This document shows, in pieces, positions 8,782 through 17,081 of a DNA stretch of 64,000 nt. Origin of the DNA: Cognatishimia sp. WU-CL00825 (lineage in GTDB: Bacteria > Pseudomonadota > Alphaproteobacteria > Rhodobacterales > Rhodobacteraceae); NCBI RefSeq assembly GCF_040364665.1, contig NZ_BAABWX010000003.1, forward strand, positions 1-64,000, written 5' to 3'. The notes beneath the pieces were generated by a model. That model was not told the DNA's origin. It saw nothing but the letters and a program-made list of their open reading frames with translations, and ran no database searches. Both the position numbers and the translations under genes were made by a program. Each line of letters opens with the position of its first letter. Positions within the stretch are counted from its first letter, which is position 1.

Positions 8782-9672
8782 TCAAAACAGCGGGAGACCC
8801 GGCGTTTTGACTTTGATGCGATAGAGCGATGTTGATGAGGTGAAATACAGATCTTTCAGATCATCGCCGCCCCAAGCAAAATTCGCGGTAAACTCTTTCA
8901 TGCGGATCACACCCAGTGTTTTGCCCTGTGGGGTGATCACATGAACCCCGCCGGGCCCGGTGCAATAGACATTGCCCAAGCTGTCGATCTTCATACCGTC
9001 AGGATGGCCCTCGCCTTCGCCTGTGGTGACATCAACCCAGACATCCCCCCCAGAAACCGTGCCGTCTTTGGCAATTGAAAATTTCCGAATGTGTTTGTGT
9101 TCTGTGTCGTTCACATAAAGTGTCTGATGATCCAGCGAGAAACAGAGACCGTTGGGTTGGGCGAAATCATCGGCAAGCTGTGTCAGCTGTTTGCCATCAG
9201 GGGACACGCAATACACCCCCTGCGCGCCCATTTCCAAGTCACGTTCCAGCCCGAAGTAATCCAGCCGGCCATAAGTGGGATCGGTGAAATAGATCATGCC
9301 GTCGTTGCGCACGACCACATCGTTTGGGCTGTTGAGCTCTTTGCCATTATAATGTGTGGCTAGGGTGACAATGCTGCCGTCCTGTTCGGTGCGGGTCAGG
9401 CTGCTGGTGGCATGTTGACAGGTCAGCATGCGCCCCTGGGCATCATAGGTATTGCCATTGCCCATATTGCTTGGCTTGCGGAACGAGCTCACAGAACCGT
9501 CCTTGTTCAAGCGAAACATTTCGTTGCCGGGAATATCTGAAAAGGTCAGATGGCTTTCAGTTGGGTGCCAGATCGGCCCCTCTAGAAACAGGAAATTGCT
9601 GGCAACGGTTTCGAGTTTTGCTTTGGGATCCAGAATGTCGGCCATCGCCGGATCACGCATTTCGATTGTCAT
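8782..9672 (-). CDS. SMP-30/gluconolactonase-family lactonase
   Basis: A 296-residue six-bladed propeller of the SMP-30/gluconolactonase/LRE family. Visible motifs are FLEGPIWHP (metal-binding Glu), NSPNDVVV (metal Asn), GVYCVSPDG and HPDGMKIDSLGNVY (catalytic Asp region). These enzymes hydrolyse sugar or organic-acid lactones. No signal peptide is seen, so it should be cytoplasmic. The chosen ATG (9672) follows GAGGG and overlaps the tautomerase stop by 4 bp. It probably opens a lactone intermediate of the compound imported by the next genes (inference). Confidence 0.88.
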   Translation of the reverse strand: MTIEMRDPAMADILDPKAKLETVASNFLFLEGPIWHPTESHLTFSDIPGNEMFRLNKDGSVSSFRKPSNMGNGNTYDAQGRMLTCQHATSSLTRTEQDGSIVTLATHYNGKELNSPNDVVVRNDGMIYFTDPTYGRLDYFGLERDLEMGAQGVYCVSPDGKQLTQLADDFAQPNGLCFSLDHQTLYVNDTEHKHIRKFSIAKDGTVSGGDVWVDVTTGEGEGHPDGMKIDSLGNVYCTGPGGVHVITPQGKTLGVIRMKEFTANFAWGGDDLKDLYFTSSTSLYRIKVKTPGLPLF

Positions 9673-9878
9673 GATTGAGCCCTCAACTCTTTCACGCGCG
9701 CACCGCCTGAAAACCAATCGGTTTCATCGACCTCTTCAAACACCAGCCAGACATTTTCTTCTGGAATGCCCGCCGCAGCGCTGATCGAGGTTGTGACGTC
9801 TTTGGTGATCTTCGCTTTGATACCTTCGGGGTCCTGCTCGATGACTTGCTTAACGATGCGGATGTTCACAAATGGCAT
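9669..9878 (-). CDS. 4-oxalocrotonate tautomerase-family protein
   Basis: A 69-residue tautomerase. Translation from the ATG at 9878 (preceded by GAGGAGG) gives MPFVNIRI, so removal of Met exposes Pro1, the catalytic base of this superfamily. The spacing to the conserved tail (ENVWLVFEEVDETDWFSGG) matches small 4-OT-like enzymes. They convert enol and keto forms of unsaturated dicarboxylates in aromatic and related catabolism. It is first in the operon and is translationally coupled to the lactonase gene. Confidence 0.85.
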   Translation of the reverse strand: MPFVNIRIVKQVIEQDPEGIKAKITKDVTTSISAAAGIPEENVWLVFEEVDETDWFSGGARVKELRAQS

Positions 9879-9968
9879 CGATGTCCTCCTCTTTTCTCCA
9901 TGCCCAACATCTGCGCGGGTTCTGGTTGTTTCTCTTGAGACGAGACTAGGGGGAGGCGGTGTTTGGGT

Positions 9969-9986
9969 ATGCGTCAGGTCACGCAT
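9969..9986. promoter_or_regulatory. dyad ATGCGT-N6-ACGCAT, candidate operator of the tautomerase/ABC operon
   Basis: A perfect 6-6-6 inverted repeat lies 91 bp upstream of the tautomerase start, inside the only gap between that operon and the two-component genes. The spacing suits a dimeric helix-turn-helix regulator such as the NarL-type protein encoded next door. The assignment is inferred from position only. Confidence 0.4.
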
Positions 9987-10043
9987 CTAATGCGCGGGGA
10001 AACACAGGGAAATTGCGTGTTCCCGCAAGCCACTGGAAATGAA

Positions 10044-10775
10044 CTACTTTTTGAGCTTTGAAAGCCAGACTTGCAGGTTTTCTTCTTCGCGGCGCAGAGC
10101 ATCAGCGTTCAGGATGCCCTGAGAAAGCGCCAAGGATATTGCCCGAGTGCGCGAATTGAAGCTGGGTCCATAGTCGCCGGTTGGAAAATCTGCCTTTTCA
10201 AGCCCAAGCTTTTGATAGAGATGTTGCAATCGGCTTTGAGCCCCCCGCAGGGAGACACCGCGCCGGGCGGCCATGGCTTTGTCGGTCAAACCCAAACACA
10301 GATCGATCAACGCCTCGTATTCCAATTCGCTTAGGCCGGACAGCCGGTCGCCAGCACGCTGCTGCACGCCTCGGACTTCGCGGTCAATGACGCATTGTTC
10401 GGCGACAAACACGCCTTGCAACGCCAGTTTCAATTGCTCTTCGGGGGCTGATTTCAGGATATAGCCATAGACCGCTTCGCTGGGCACAATTTTGGTGATG
10501 CCGCGGATATAGGCCTCTTCGGTGTAATTTGACCAAAACAGGATCTTGGTGCGCGGTTTGCGCGCCCAAATATATTTCGCAACTTCGACGCCCGTCACTT
10601 TGGGCATCTGAAGGTCCAAGATGACCGCATCAAAGTCTGCGGCCCCAAAAGCAGTAATGGCGTCTGCGCCGTCACCGGTGATGGATAAATCTTGCAGAAC
10701 CGGCAAAGTGTTGCGCGCGACGCTTTCAAGAAAGGCGCGATGCAGCTTGTCGTCTTCGGCTATTAACAGACGCAT
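10044..10775 (-). CDS. NarL/LuxR-type response regulator
   Basis: A 243-residue response regulator. The receiver has the acidic pair EDD at 7-9, phospho-acceptor Asp54 (VILDLQMP) and the Lys in YILKSAP. Residues about 150-200 form a LuxR-type helix-turn-helix (LSELEYEALIDLCLGLTDKAMAARRGVS...QHLYQKLGL). It lies 20 bp behind its partner kinase and just upstream of the tautomerase/lactonase/ABC operon in the same direction, its likely target. The ATG at 10775 begins the receiver fold; a GTG at 10787 is possible. Confidence 0.85.
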   Translation of the reverse strand: MRLLIAEDDKLHRAFLESVARNTLPVLQDLSITGDGADAITAFGAADFDAVILDLQMPKVTGVEVAKYIWARKPRTKILFWSNYTEEAYIRGITKIVPSEAVYGYILKSAPEEQLKLALQGVFVAEQCVIDREVRGVQQRAGDRLSGLSELEYEALIDLCLGLTDKAMAARRGVSLRGAQSRLQHLYQKLGLEKADFPTGDYGPSFNSRTRAISLALSQGILNADALRREEENLQVWLSKLKK

Positions 10776-10795
10776 AATGTATCCCACTGACCCAT

Positions 10796-12094
10796 CTAGG
10801 TAGGGTCCGATTGGAGGTTGTTTTCGATCATTGAAACCGAAATGGACACCCGCGTTCCAAGGGCTGGCTCTGGCGTTTCAAACCGCACATCAGCTGAAAT
10901 CAGATCTGCGCGGGTTTTGATATTTCCAATTCCGCTGAGGGAAACAAGATCGGCGACTTCAATGCCCGTACCATCATCGTGAACGACAACTGTCAGCGTG
11001 TCTCCATGGCTTGCAATCGTCACTGCAACCTTGGTGCATTCCGCATGTTTCAGCGCATTATTCACGGCCTCTTGCACAATGCGGTACATCGCGGTGCGCA
11101 CCGTGTCCTGCAATTGATCCATCATGCCATCAGTCTGGTCGCTGACCTGCATTTTTATCGGGCGACGCATGTTTTTCAAACAGCGTTGCAGATGGGCGTC
11201 CACCGCTTCTGCAAAGCCAAAGAGTTGCAAAACACCCGGTTTCATATCTTCGACAATTCCGCGCACCTCATCCAGACAATGGTCAAGTTCGTCCTGAATT
11301 GCGGTCAGTTCTTTTGTGGCGATGGCAGAGCCACCTTCGATGCGCGACAGACGTCTGCGAATGCGGGCCAGATCTGCAAGGGTTTGATCGTGCAGATCCA
11401 TCCCAAGTCGTTGCCGTTCACGCTCCATGCCTTCGGTCAGACGCAGCGCTCCGATGCGCAGCGTGCGTTCTCTTGCCGTTGCTTCAAGTTCAGCCACAGC
11501 GGAATCTTTGGCCTCTTTGCCACGCTCTAGAGCAAACAAATAGGCAGAGACCAGATCCGCCGCGCCCTGGGCCAAGACGACGAGTTCCTGATTGTAATAA
11601 CTCTTTTTGTGGCTTGAAATCGCTAGTGACCCAATCAGGTCACCCTGCACGCGCAATGGCACTACAATCCTGCTGTGCAGATCAGCGTCAAAAATTGGGG
11701 CCGTATCTGCGCCGTCAAAATGAAAGCGCGCATCGGTCCATGCGTCGTCTGTCAGCAAAAACGGGGTGTCACCGCGCAACACATCTCTGATGGGGCTGGT
11801 TTCAGTTGGCTGCGCAGCATTGCGCGAATGGCTCCAGGAAGTGTGCATCCGGGCTTCGTAACAGATTTGCGTGCCGGTCGGATGTAACAACACAATATCA
11901 AGGTGATCATGCGAAATGAGCGTGCGCAGCCTGTTGGCAAAATTTTCCAGCACGAGCTCGTAGTCTGTTGGCCCAGCAATGGCCTGAGCAATCGCAAGAT
12001 AGCAGTTCAGCGCTTCTTCAGAATTTGGCATTAATGCTGATACCCCTTCCCCGGGTGTATTCAGTTGATCATACCTTTTTTTGTTTTTCAACAT
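10796..12094 (-). CDS. GAF-domain sensor histidine kinase (HisKA_3/NarX type)
   Basis: A 432-residue soluble kinase. Residues about 30-190 are a GAF sensor domain, then a coiled coil, then the HisKA_3 dimerisation helix with the phospho-His in GMDLHDQTLADLARIRRRL. The ATPase domain follows (N box QEAVNNALKHA, G box DDGTGIE, GIGNIKTRA). No membrane helix is visible, so it senses something inside the cell. The ATG at 12094 has AAGAGGT upstream. It pairs with the NarL-type regulator that follows. Confidence 0.88.
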   Translation of the reverse strand: MLKNKKRYDQLNTPGEGVSALMPNSEEALNCYLAIAQAIAGPTDYELVLENFANRLRTLISHDHLDIVLLHPTGTQICYEARMHTSWSHSRNAAQPTETSPIRDVLRGDTPFLLTDDAWTDARFHFDGADTAPIFDADLHSRIVVPLRVQGDLIGSLAISSHKKSYYNQELVVLAQGAADLVSAYLFALERGKEAKDSAVAELEATARERTLRIGALRLTEGMERERQRLGMDLHDQTLADLARIRRRLSRIEGGSAIATKELTAIQDELDHCLDEVRGIVEDMKPGVLQLFGFAEAVDAHLQRCLKNMRRPIKMQVSDQTDGMMDQLQDTVRTAMYRIVQEAVNNALKHAECTKVAVTIASHGDTLTVVVHDDGTGIEVADLVSLSGIGNIKTRADLISADVRFETPEPALGTRVSISVSMIENNLQSDPT

Positions 12095-12310
12095 AACCTC
12101 TTGAGGAAAGCTGGCGGCCAAGCGACCTGCTTGGCTACGCGAAATTTGCGTGGTGTTTCAAATTGCTCAAACCCATTGCTTGCACCTGAAACTGGTGGCT
12201 TGGGCAGCTTACCAAGATGTGTTTGATGGCTAAATTGCCAATCGCGCAAATTAATTGCGGGTTCCCGCAAGACCGCATTGCCACGCCCGCTCAGCGGAGC
12301 GTTGAGGCAT

Positions 12311-12340
12311 AGCAAAAGGCCGGGCTGAAGCCCGGCCTAC
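12311..12340 (-). terminator. Rho-independent terminator of clpB
   Basis: On the minus strand the arms 12329-12338 and 12317-12326 form a perfect GC-rich hairpin (TAGGCCGGGCTTCAGCCCGG...) followed by TTTT. It starts within 10 bp of the clpB stop. The rest of the gap to the kinase gene (about 200 bp) shows no gene. Confidence 0.8.
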
Positions 12341-12347
12341 TATTGGT

Positions 12348-14963
12348 TTAGTGCACCACGGCGTCGTCAGGGCGGGGGCGCTTTGACGTGCCAAGGCGAT
12401 CGCCGATTTTAAGGCCATCTTCGGTGGCTGTGATCGGAATGGTTTCGCCATCCGTAACTTCGCCGCCCAGCAGCATTTCAGCCAGAGGGTTCTGCAAGGC
12501 CCGTTGGATCACGCGCTTTAAGGGGCGCGCGCCAAACACTGGATCATAGCCTTCGTCTGCCAACCATGTTTTGGCGGCCTCATCCAGTGAGATCGCGATT
12601 TTACGGGCCGCCAAGCGTGTGATCAGGCGCGCCAACTGGATATCAACAATGCCGTCCATATCATCACGGGCCAGACGGTCAAAGATGATGGTTTCATCCA
12701 GACGGTTCAGGAATTCTGGCCGGAAATGCGCCCGCACCGCATCCATCACGTCGCGCCGTGCGTCAGAGGCATCAGCCCCTTCGGGCAATTGGCTGAGCGC
12801 TTGCGACCCCAAGTTGGAGGTCAGGATGATCAGCGTTTGCTTGAAATCAACCGTGCGGCCCTGCCCGTCTGTCAGCACGCCGTCATCCAGCACCTGCAGC
12901 AGCACGTTGAAGACATCGGGGTGGGCTTTTTCCACCTCGTCAAACAGCACAACCTGATACGGCCTGCGGCGCACGGCTTCGGTGAGCACACCGCCTTCGT
13001 CATAGCCGACATAGCCCGGAGGCGCACCAATGAGACGGGCGACCGCGTGTTTTTCCATGAATTCAGACATGTCGACGCGCACCATGGCGTTGTCGTCATC
13101 AAACAGGAAATCGGCGACTGCCTTGGTCAGCTCGGTTTTACCGACACCGGTTGGCCCAAGGAAAAGGAAAGAACCCAGCGGGCGATTTTCGTCGTTCAGC
13201 CCAGCGCGCGCGCGGCGCACGGCATTGGAAACGGCTGTGACCGCCTGTTTTTGACCGATAACACGCTTGTGCAGGTCATCTTCCATGCGCAAGAGTTTCT
13301 CACGCTCGCCCTCGAGCATTTTTGAGGTGGGGATACCTGTCCAACGTTCGACCACAGCGGCGATTTGCGCCGGGCGCACCGCTTCGTCGACGGTCAGGTT
13401 GTGGTCCTGCGCCTCGGCCTCGGTCAGTTGCTTTTCAAGGCCGGGGATCACCCCATAGGACAGCTCGCCTGCTTTGGCGAGGTTGCCATCGCGTTTGGCG
13501 ATATCCAGTTCTGCACGCGCTTGGTCAAGCTGTTCTTTGAGATCCCGCGCAGAGGCAAGTTTGTCACGGCCCGCCTGCCACTGAGCGGTCATTTCAGCAG
13601 AGCGGTCTTGCAGGTCAGCAAGATCTTTTTCCAGCTTTTCAAGACGATCTTTGGAGCCTTGATCATCCTCTAGACGCAGGGCCTCGCCCTCGATCTGGAG
13701 TTGCAGGATTTGACGGTCTAAAGCATCCAATTCCTCTGGTTTAGAGTCGACCTCCATGCGCAAACGGCTGGCGGCTTCGTCCATCAGGTCGATGGCTTTG
13801 TCCGGCAAAAAGCGGTCGGTGATATAACGGTGAGACAGGTTAGCTGCCGCAACAAGTGCGGCGTCAGATATGCGCACACCGTGGTGAAGTTCGTATTTTT
13901 CCTTGATGCCGCGCAGGATGGACACCGTGTCGACTTCGGTTGGTTCTTCGACCATGATCGGTTGAAAACGCCGCGCCAGAGCTGCGTCTTTTTCAACGTG
14001 TTTGCGGTATTCATCCAATGTTGTTGCACCGACGCAGTGCAATTCGCCGCGCGCAAGGGCGGGTTTGATCAGATTGGCCGCATCCATGGCACCATCGGCC
14101 TTGCCTGCGCCAACCAAGGTGTGCATTTCGTCGATAAACAGAATGATTTCTCCGGCGGCCTCGGTGACTTCGGTCAGAACCGCCTTGAGGCGCTCTTCGA
14201 ATTCACCGCGGTATTTTGCGCCAGCAATCAGCGCACCCATATCCAGTGAGAGCAGCTGTTTATTGCGCAGGCTTTCGGGCACATCGCCGTTGACGATGCG
14301 CAAAGCCAGGCCCTCGGCGATGGCGGTTTTACCAACGCCGGGTTCACCGATCATCACCGGGTTGTTTTTGGTGCGACGCGATAGAACCTGCATGGCGCGG
14401 CGAATTTCGTCGTCGCGGCCAATGATCGGATCAATTTTGCCTTCGCGGGCCCGTTCGGTCAGGTCTTGGGCGTATTTTTTCAGCGCATCATAACCTTCTT
14501 CGGCAGAGGCCGTGTCTGCGGTGCGACCCTTGCGGATATCGTTGATCGCAGAGTTCAGCGCCTGGGCGTTAACAGCGCCCGCCTCTAGCGCCTCGCGGGC
14601 TTTGGATTTGACCAAGGCCAAGGCCATAAGAATGCGTTCAACCGGCACAAAGCTGTCGCCGGCTTTTTGCGCAACTTTTTCGGCTTCGGTTAACACTTTG
14701 ACCGAGACATTATCCATATAGGCCTGTCCGGTGTCGCCGCTGACTTTGGCCACTTTACCCAAAGCTGCCTCGACCGATTGCAACACACGCTGCGGGGCAC
14801 CGCCGGCGCGGGTGATCAGATTGGACGCCAATCCTTGGTCATCATCTAACAGGGCTTTGAGAATATGTTCGGGAAGCACGCGCTGGTGATTTTCCCGTAT
14901 TGCAATGGTTTGAGCCGCCTGGACAAAGCCGCGCGACCGCTCCGTGAACTTGTTGAAGTCCAT
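12348..14963 (-). CDS. clpB: ClpB, ATP-dependent disaggregase
   Basis: An 871-residue Hsp100 protein. It has the double Clp_N repeat, NBD1 with Walker A GEPGVGKT, the coiled-coil middle domain (about residues 400-530, rich in E, K, Q and R) and NBD2 with GPTGVGKT. With DnaK it rescues aggregated proteins after heat shock. The ATG at 14963 ([13 protein letters not shown]) follows GAAGGAGAG. It is a single-gene unit with its own terminator and a possible heat-shock promoter upstream. Length is normal. Confidence 0.97.
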   Translation of the reverse strand: MDFNKFTERSRGFVQAAQTIAIRENHQRVLPEHILKALLDDDQGLASNLITRAGGAPQRVLQSVEAALGKVAKVSGDTGQAYMDNVSVKVLTEAEKVAQKAGDSFVPVERILMALALVKSKAREALEAGAVNAQALNSAINDIRKGRTADTASAEEGYDALKKYAQDLTERAREGKIDPIIGRDDEIRRAMQVLSRRTKNNPVMIGEPGVGKTAIAEGLALRIVNGDVPESLRNKQLLSLDMGALIAGAKYRGEFEERLKAVLTEVTEAAGEIILFIDEMHTLVGAGKADGAMDAANLIKPALARGELHCVGATTLDEYRKHVEKDAALARRFQPIMVEEPTEVDTVSILRGIKEKYELHHGVRISDAALVAAANLSHRYITDRFLPDKAIDLMDEAASRLRMEVDSKPEELDALDRQILQLQIEGEALRLEDDQGSKDRLEKLEKDLADLQDRSAEMTAQWQAGRDKLASARDLKEQLDQARAELDIAKRDGNLAKAGELSYGVIPGLEKQLTEAEAQDHNLTVDEAVRPAQIAAVVERWTGIPTSKMLEGEREKLLRMEDDLHKRVIGQKQAVTAVSNAVRRARAGLNDENRPLGSFLFLGPTGVGKTELTKAVADFLFDDDNAMVRVDMSEFMEKHAVARLIGAPPGYVGYDEGGVLTEAVRRRPYQVVLFDEVEKAHPDVFNVLLQVLDDGVLTDGQGRTVDFKQTLIILTSNLGSQALSQLPEGADASDARRDVMDAVRAHFRPEFLNRLDETIIFDRLARDDMDGIVDIQLARLITRLAARKIAISLDEAAKTWLADEGYDPVFGARPLKRVIQRALQNPLAEMLLGGEVTDGETIPITATEDGLKIGDRLGTSKRPRPDDAVVH

Positions 14964-15041
14964 GGTCTCTCTCCTTCTATAAGCGCCCAATTTAATCTAA
15001 CGCCCGCTTTGCGGCACGTCCCAGTTTGGGCCTCCGGTTTA

Positions 15042-15070
15042 ATTTGGGCAAGCTTTGCGGTGGGTTCAAG
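15042..15070 (-). promoter_or_regulatory. possible RpoH (sigma-32) promoter of clpB
   Basis: On the minus strand CTTGAA (15065-15070) and CCAAAT (15042-15047) are 17 bp apart, about 80 bp upstream of clpB. The -35 box matches the alphaproteobacterial sigma-32 CTTG core well; the -10 box is a weaker match. Heat-shock control of clpB is expected, but this site is tentative. Confidence 0.3.
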
Positions 15071-15170
15071 GGGTTAGTACATTCGGTCGCGGAGATTTTG
15101 GAAAAATTTTGATCCTTTGCCTCCTGTTAAGACTTTCGACGCTAAGCTTTGCACATCTGGAGGGGTCCAA

Positions 15171-15455
15171 ATGAAAGTAACGCATGTAGAATTGCTGGAA
15201 CGCTGCATCACGCCAAACGGACGTTGCAGGGGCAAAATGTGTGTGCATGGCGATGGCGGTGAAAGCATTCGGGTGGATTGCGACATTCCTTATTATGGCA
15301 TTGGGGGCATGGGGGCGATCAACGGTGCGCTTGCCCAAGACGCCATGCGACAGCTTAGGCGCATGCCAGAATTCCGCCGTAACCCACCTATAGAGGCGGA
15401 ATTTGCCATGCCAAAAGGGCGCAAAAAGCGCGTGGTTCAACTTTCGGCGCGCTAA
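15171..15455 (+). CDS. conserved hypothetical 94-residue protein
   Basis: Starts MKVTHVELLERC, with a strong GGAGGGG ribosome-binding site 6 nt upstream. Three cysteines occur close together (residues 12, 18 and 22, in ERCITPNGRCRGKMC), followed by a Gly/Ile-rich middle (DIPYYGIGGMGAING) and a basic tail. There is no signal peptide. I do not recognise a domain. The cysteine spacing could bind a metal, but there is no fourth ligand nearby. It ends 71 bp before pyrF in the same direction and may be co-transcribed with it. Confidence 0.75.
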   Translation: MKVTHVELLERCITPNGRCRGKMCVHGDGGESIRVDCDIPYYGIGGMGAINGALAQDAMRQLRRMPEFRRNPPIEAEFAMPKGRKKRVVQLSAR

Positions 15456-15526
15456 CAGGTGCTGTGGCTTGCGATCAGGCCCCATGCGGCATAGACAAGG
15501 CCGATTTCTTTGCGCCGGAGCTTGCC

Positions 15527-16222
15527 ATGTCTGATGATCGCCTAATTGTCGCCCTTGATGTCCCCAATGCCCTGCAAGGCTTGAAACTTGCCGAGACCAT
15601 TGGTGACGCCGCATCGTTTTATAAGATTGGCCTGGGCATGTTGACCGGCGGTGGTTTGGCGCTCGCCAACGAACTAAAAAGCGAACACGGCAAGCGCATT
15701 TTTCTGGATATGAAGCTGTTTGATATCGGCGCAACCGTTGAAAATGCGGTGCGTGGCCTGGCGCAATTTGATCTGGATTTTCTGACGGTCCATGGCGACC
15801 CCTATGTGGTGAAAGCTGCCAAAGAGGGCGCGGCTGGCAAAGACCTAAAGATCTTGGCGGTGACGATTTTGACTTCTCTTGACCGGGCGGACCTGGATGG
15901 CGCGCTGATCAAAGACGGCGATATCAAGGATCTGGTGCAGGAACGCGCAGGCCGCGCCTTAGAAGCCGGGGCGGATGGCGTGATCGCCAGCCCGCAAGAA
16001 GCCGCCTTGATCCGCGCGCTGCCCGAAGCACAGGGGCGTTTGATTGTCACGCCTGGCGTGCGCCCAGCGGGGGCGGCATTAGGGGATCAAAAACGGGTTG
16101 CGACACCAGCAAGTGCTGTGGCGGATGGGGCAGATCACATCGTTGTGGGTCGCCCAATCTGGCAGGCCGAAAATCCAAAGGGTGCCGCACAAGCCATCGT
16201 GGATGAGCTTGCAACTGTTTAA
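15527..16222 (+). CDS. pyrF: orotidine 5'-phosphate decarboxylase
   Basis: A 231-residue TIM-barrel enzyme that makes UMP from OMP, the last step of pyrimidine synthesis. The catalytic DxKxxD motif is visible in FLDMKLFDIGATV, the phosphate-binding VTPGVRP and GADHIVVGRPI near the end. The ATG at 15527 (MSDDRLIVALD) has GGAG upstream; the in-frame extension to 15464 is not conserved-looking. It is followed by a strong terminator. Confidence 0.95.
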   Translation: MSDDRLIVALDVPNALQGLKLAETIGDAASFYKIGLGMLTGGGLALANELKSEHGKRIFLDMKLFDIGATVENAVRGLAQFDLDFLTVHGDPYVVKAAKEGAAGKDLKILAVTILTSLDRADLDGALIKDGDIKDLVQERAGRALEAGADGVIASPQEAALIRALPEAQGRLIVTPGVRPAGAALGDQKRVATPASAVADGADHIVVGRPIWQAENPKGAAQAIVDELATV

Positions 16223-16246
16223 GGCCGCGCAATCCAAGCTTGACTG

Positions 16247-16277
16247 AAAAAGGGCACCACAATGGGTGCCCTTTTGC
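16247..16277. terminator. bidirectional Rho-independent terminator between convergent genes
   Basis: An 11-bp perfect stem (16248-16258 with 16265-16275) includes four A and four T at its base, so it can terminate pyrF on the plus strand and the small gene at 16294 on the minus strand. Confidence 0.85.
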
Positions 16278-16293
16278 GTCTTTTGCGCGGAGT

Positions 16294-16521
16294 TCACGCG
16301 AGGTGTTCTTTAACCTTTTCGATCACATCTTCGACCGACAGGCCAAGGCCTTCCAACATTGAAAGGTCGATGCCGTTTTCTGTAAGCAAGGCTGTGACCG
16401 CCTCGGCATCAAGACTGGCCAAAGCCGACAAATCAACGCCACTTTCGCTGATTTTCGACACGATTTCATCAACGCCGCCCAAGGCACCGACGGCTTTGCC
16501 AAGCATATCCCCTAGTCCCAT
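16294..16521 (-). CDS. hypothetical small acidic protein
   Basis: A 75-residue protein, MGLGDMLGKAVGALGG followed by an acidic helical region (DEIVSKISESGVDLSALASLDAEAVTALLTENGIDLSMLEGLGLSVEDVIEKVKEHLA). It is mainly amphipathic helix, without cysteines or a signal peptide. The second of two ATGs is preferred because AAAGGAG is 7 nt upstream of it. I do not know its function. It converges on pyrF and shares the terminator. Confidence 0.65.
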   Translation of the reverse strand: MGLGDMLGKAVGALGGVDEIVSKISESGVDLSALASLDAEAVTALLTENGIDLSMLEGLGLSVEDVIEKVKEHLA

Positions 16522-16625
16522 ACTCATACTCCTTTACTTTGTTCATAGCGGTTGTTTCGCTGGCAATTTGACAGCAATTCAATAGGAACAAAAGCCAACA
16601 GTTGGGCAACAGGGTACAAAATGCG

Positions 16626-17069
16626 CTATGAACCGGCGATCCAGTCTGCCAAGCGTTTTTGAAAATATGCAATGGCTTTGGGGTGGGTCAGATATTCGTC
16701 AACCTGCATCAGTTTGAAAGCCTGCCCCTCGTCCCCAAGCACAAGCTCTGCGGCGCGACTTGCTGGAACATGTGCCACAAAAAACCAAGTCAGATGCCCC
16801 TGCCTTTGATAAGCCCGCGCCCAACTTGGCTCTGTGGCACGCAGGTCCAAATTTACCTCTTCTAAGGTTTCTCGGGTGGCGCAGTCCCAGGCGCTTTCAT
16901 CGGCTTCGCGCCCGCCCCCCGGCAAGTCCCAATGATTGGGCATTGGGATGCTGGCAATGTCATCGCGTAGCAAAGTGACAATCTGACTGCCGACAAAAAC
17001 TGTCAGCTTGGCCCCGCAAAAGCGGATGTGATTGCCACGCTGGAATGCTATATTGGGCAGGTCGTTCAT
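16626..17069 (-). CDS. Nudix hydrolase
   Basis: A 147-residue Nudix-fold protein. The Nudix box is present as GGGREADESAWDCATRETLEEVN, with the catalytic REx2EE core intact; the usual Gly after it is Asn. Nudix enzymes cleave nucleoside diphosphates linked to another group; the substrate cannot be read from this sequence. It is transcribed divergently from dinB with only 12 bp between the two start codons, which suggests a shared DNA-damage or nucleotide-sanitation context (inference). Confidence 0.85.
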   Translation of the reverse strand: MNDLPNIAFQRGNHIRFCGAKLTVFVGSQIVTLLRDDIASIPMPNHWDLPGGGREADESAWDCATRETLEEVNLDLRATEPSWARAYQRQGHLTWFFVAHVPASRAAELVLGDEGQAFKLMQVDEYLTHPKAIAYFQKRLADWIAGS

Positions 17070-17081
17070 AAGAGTATGCAA

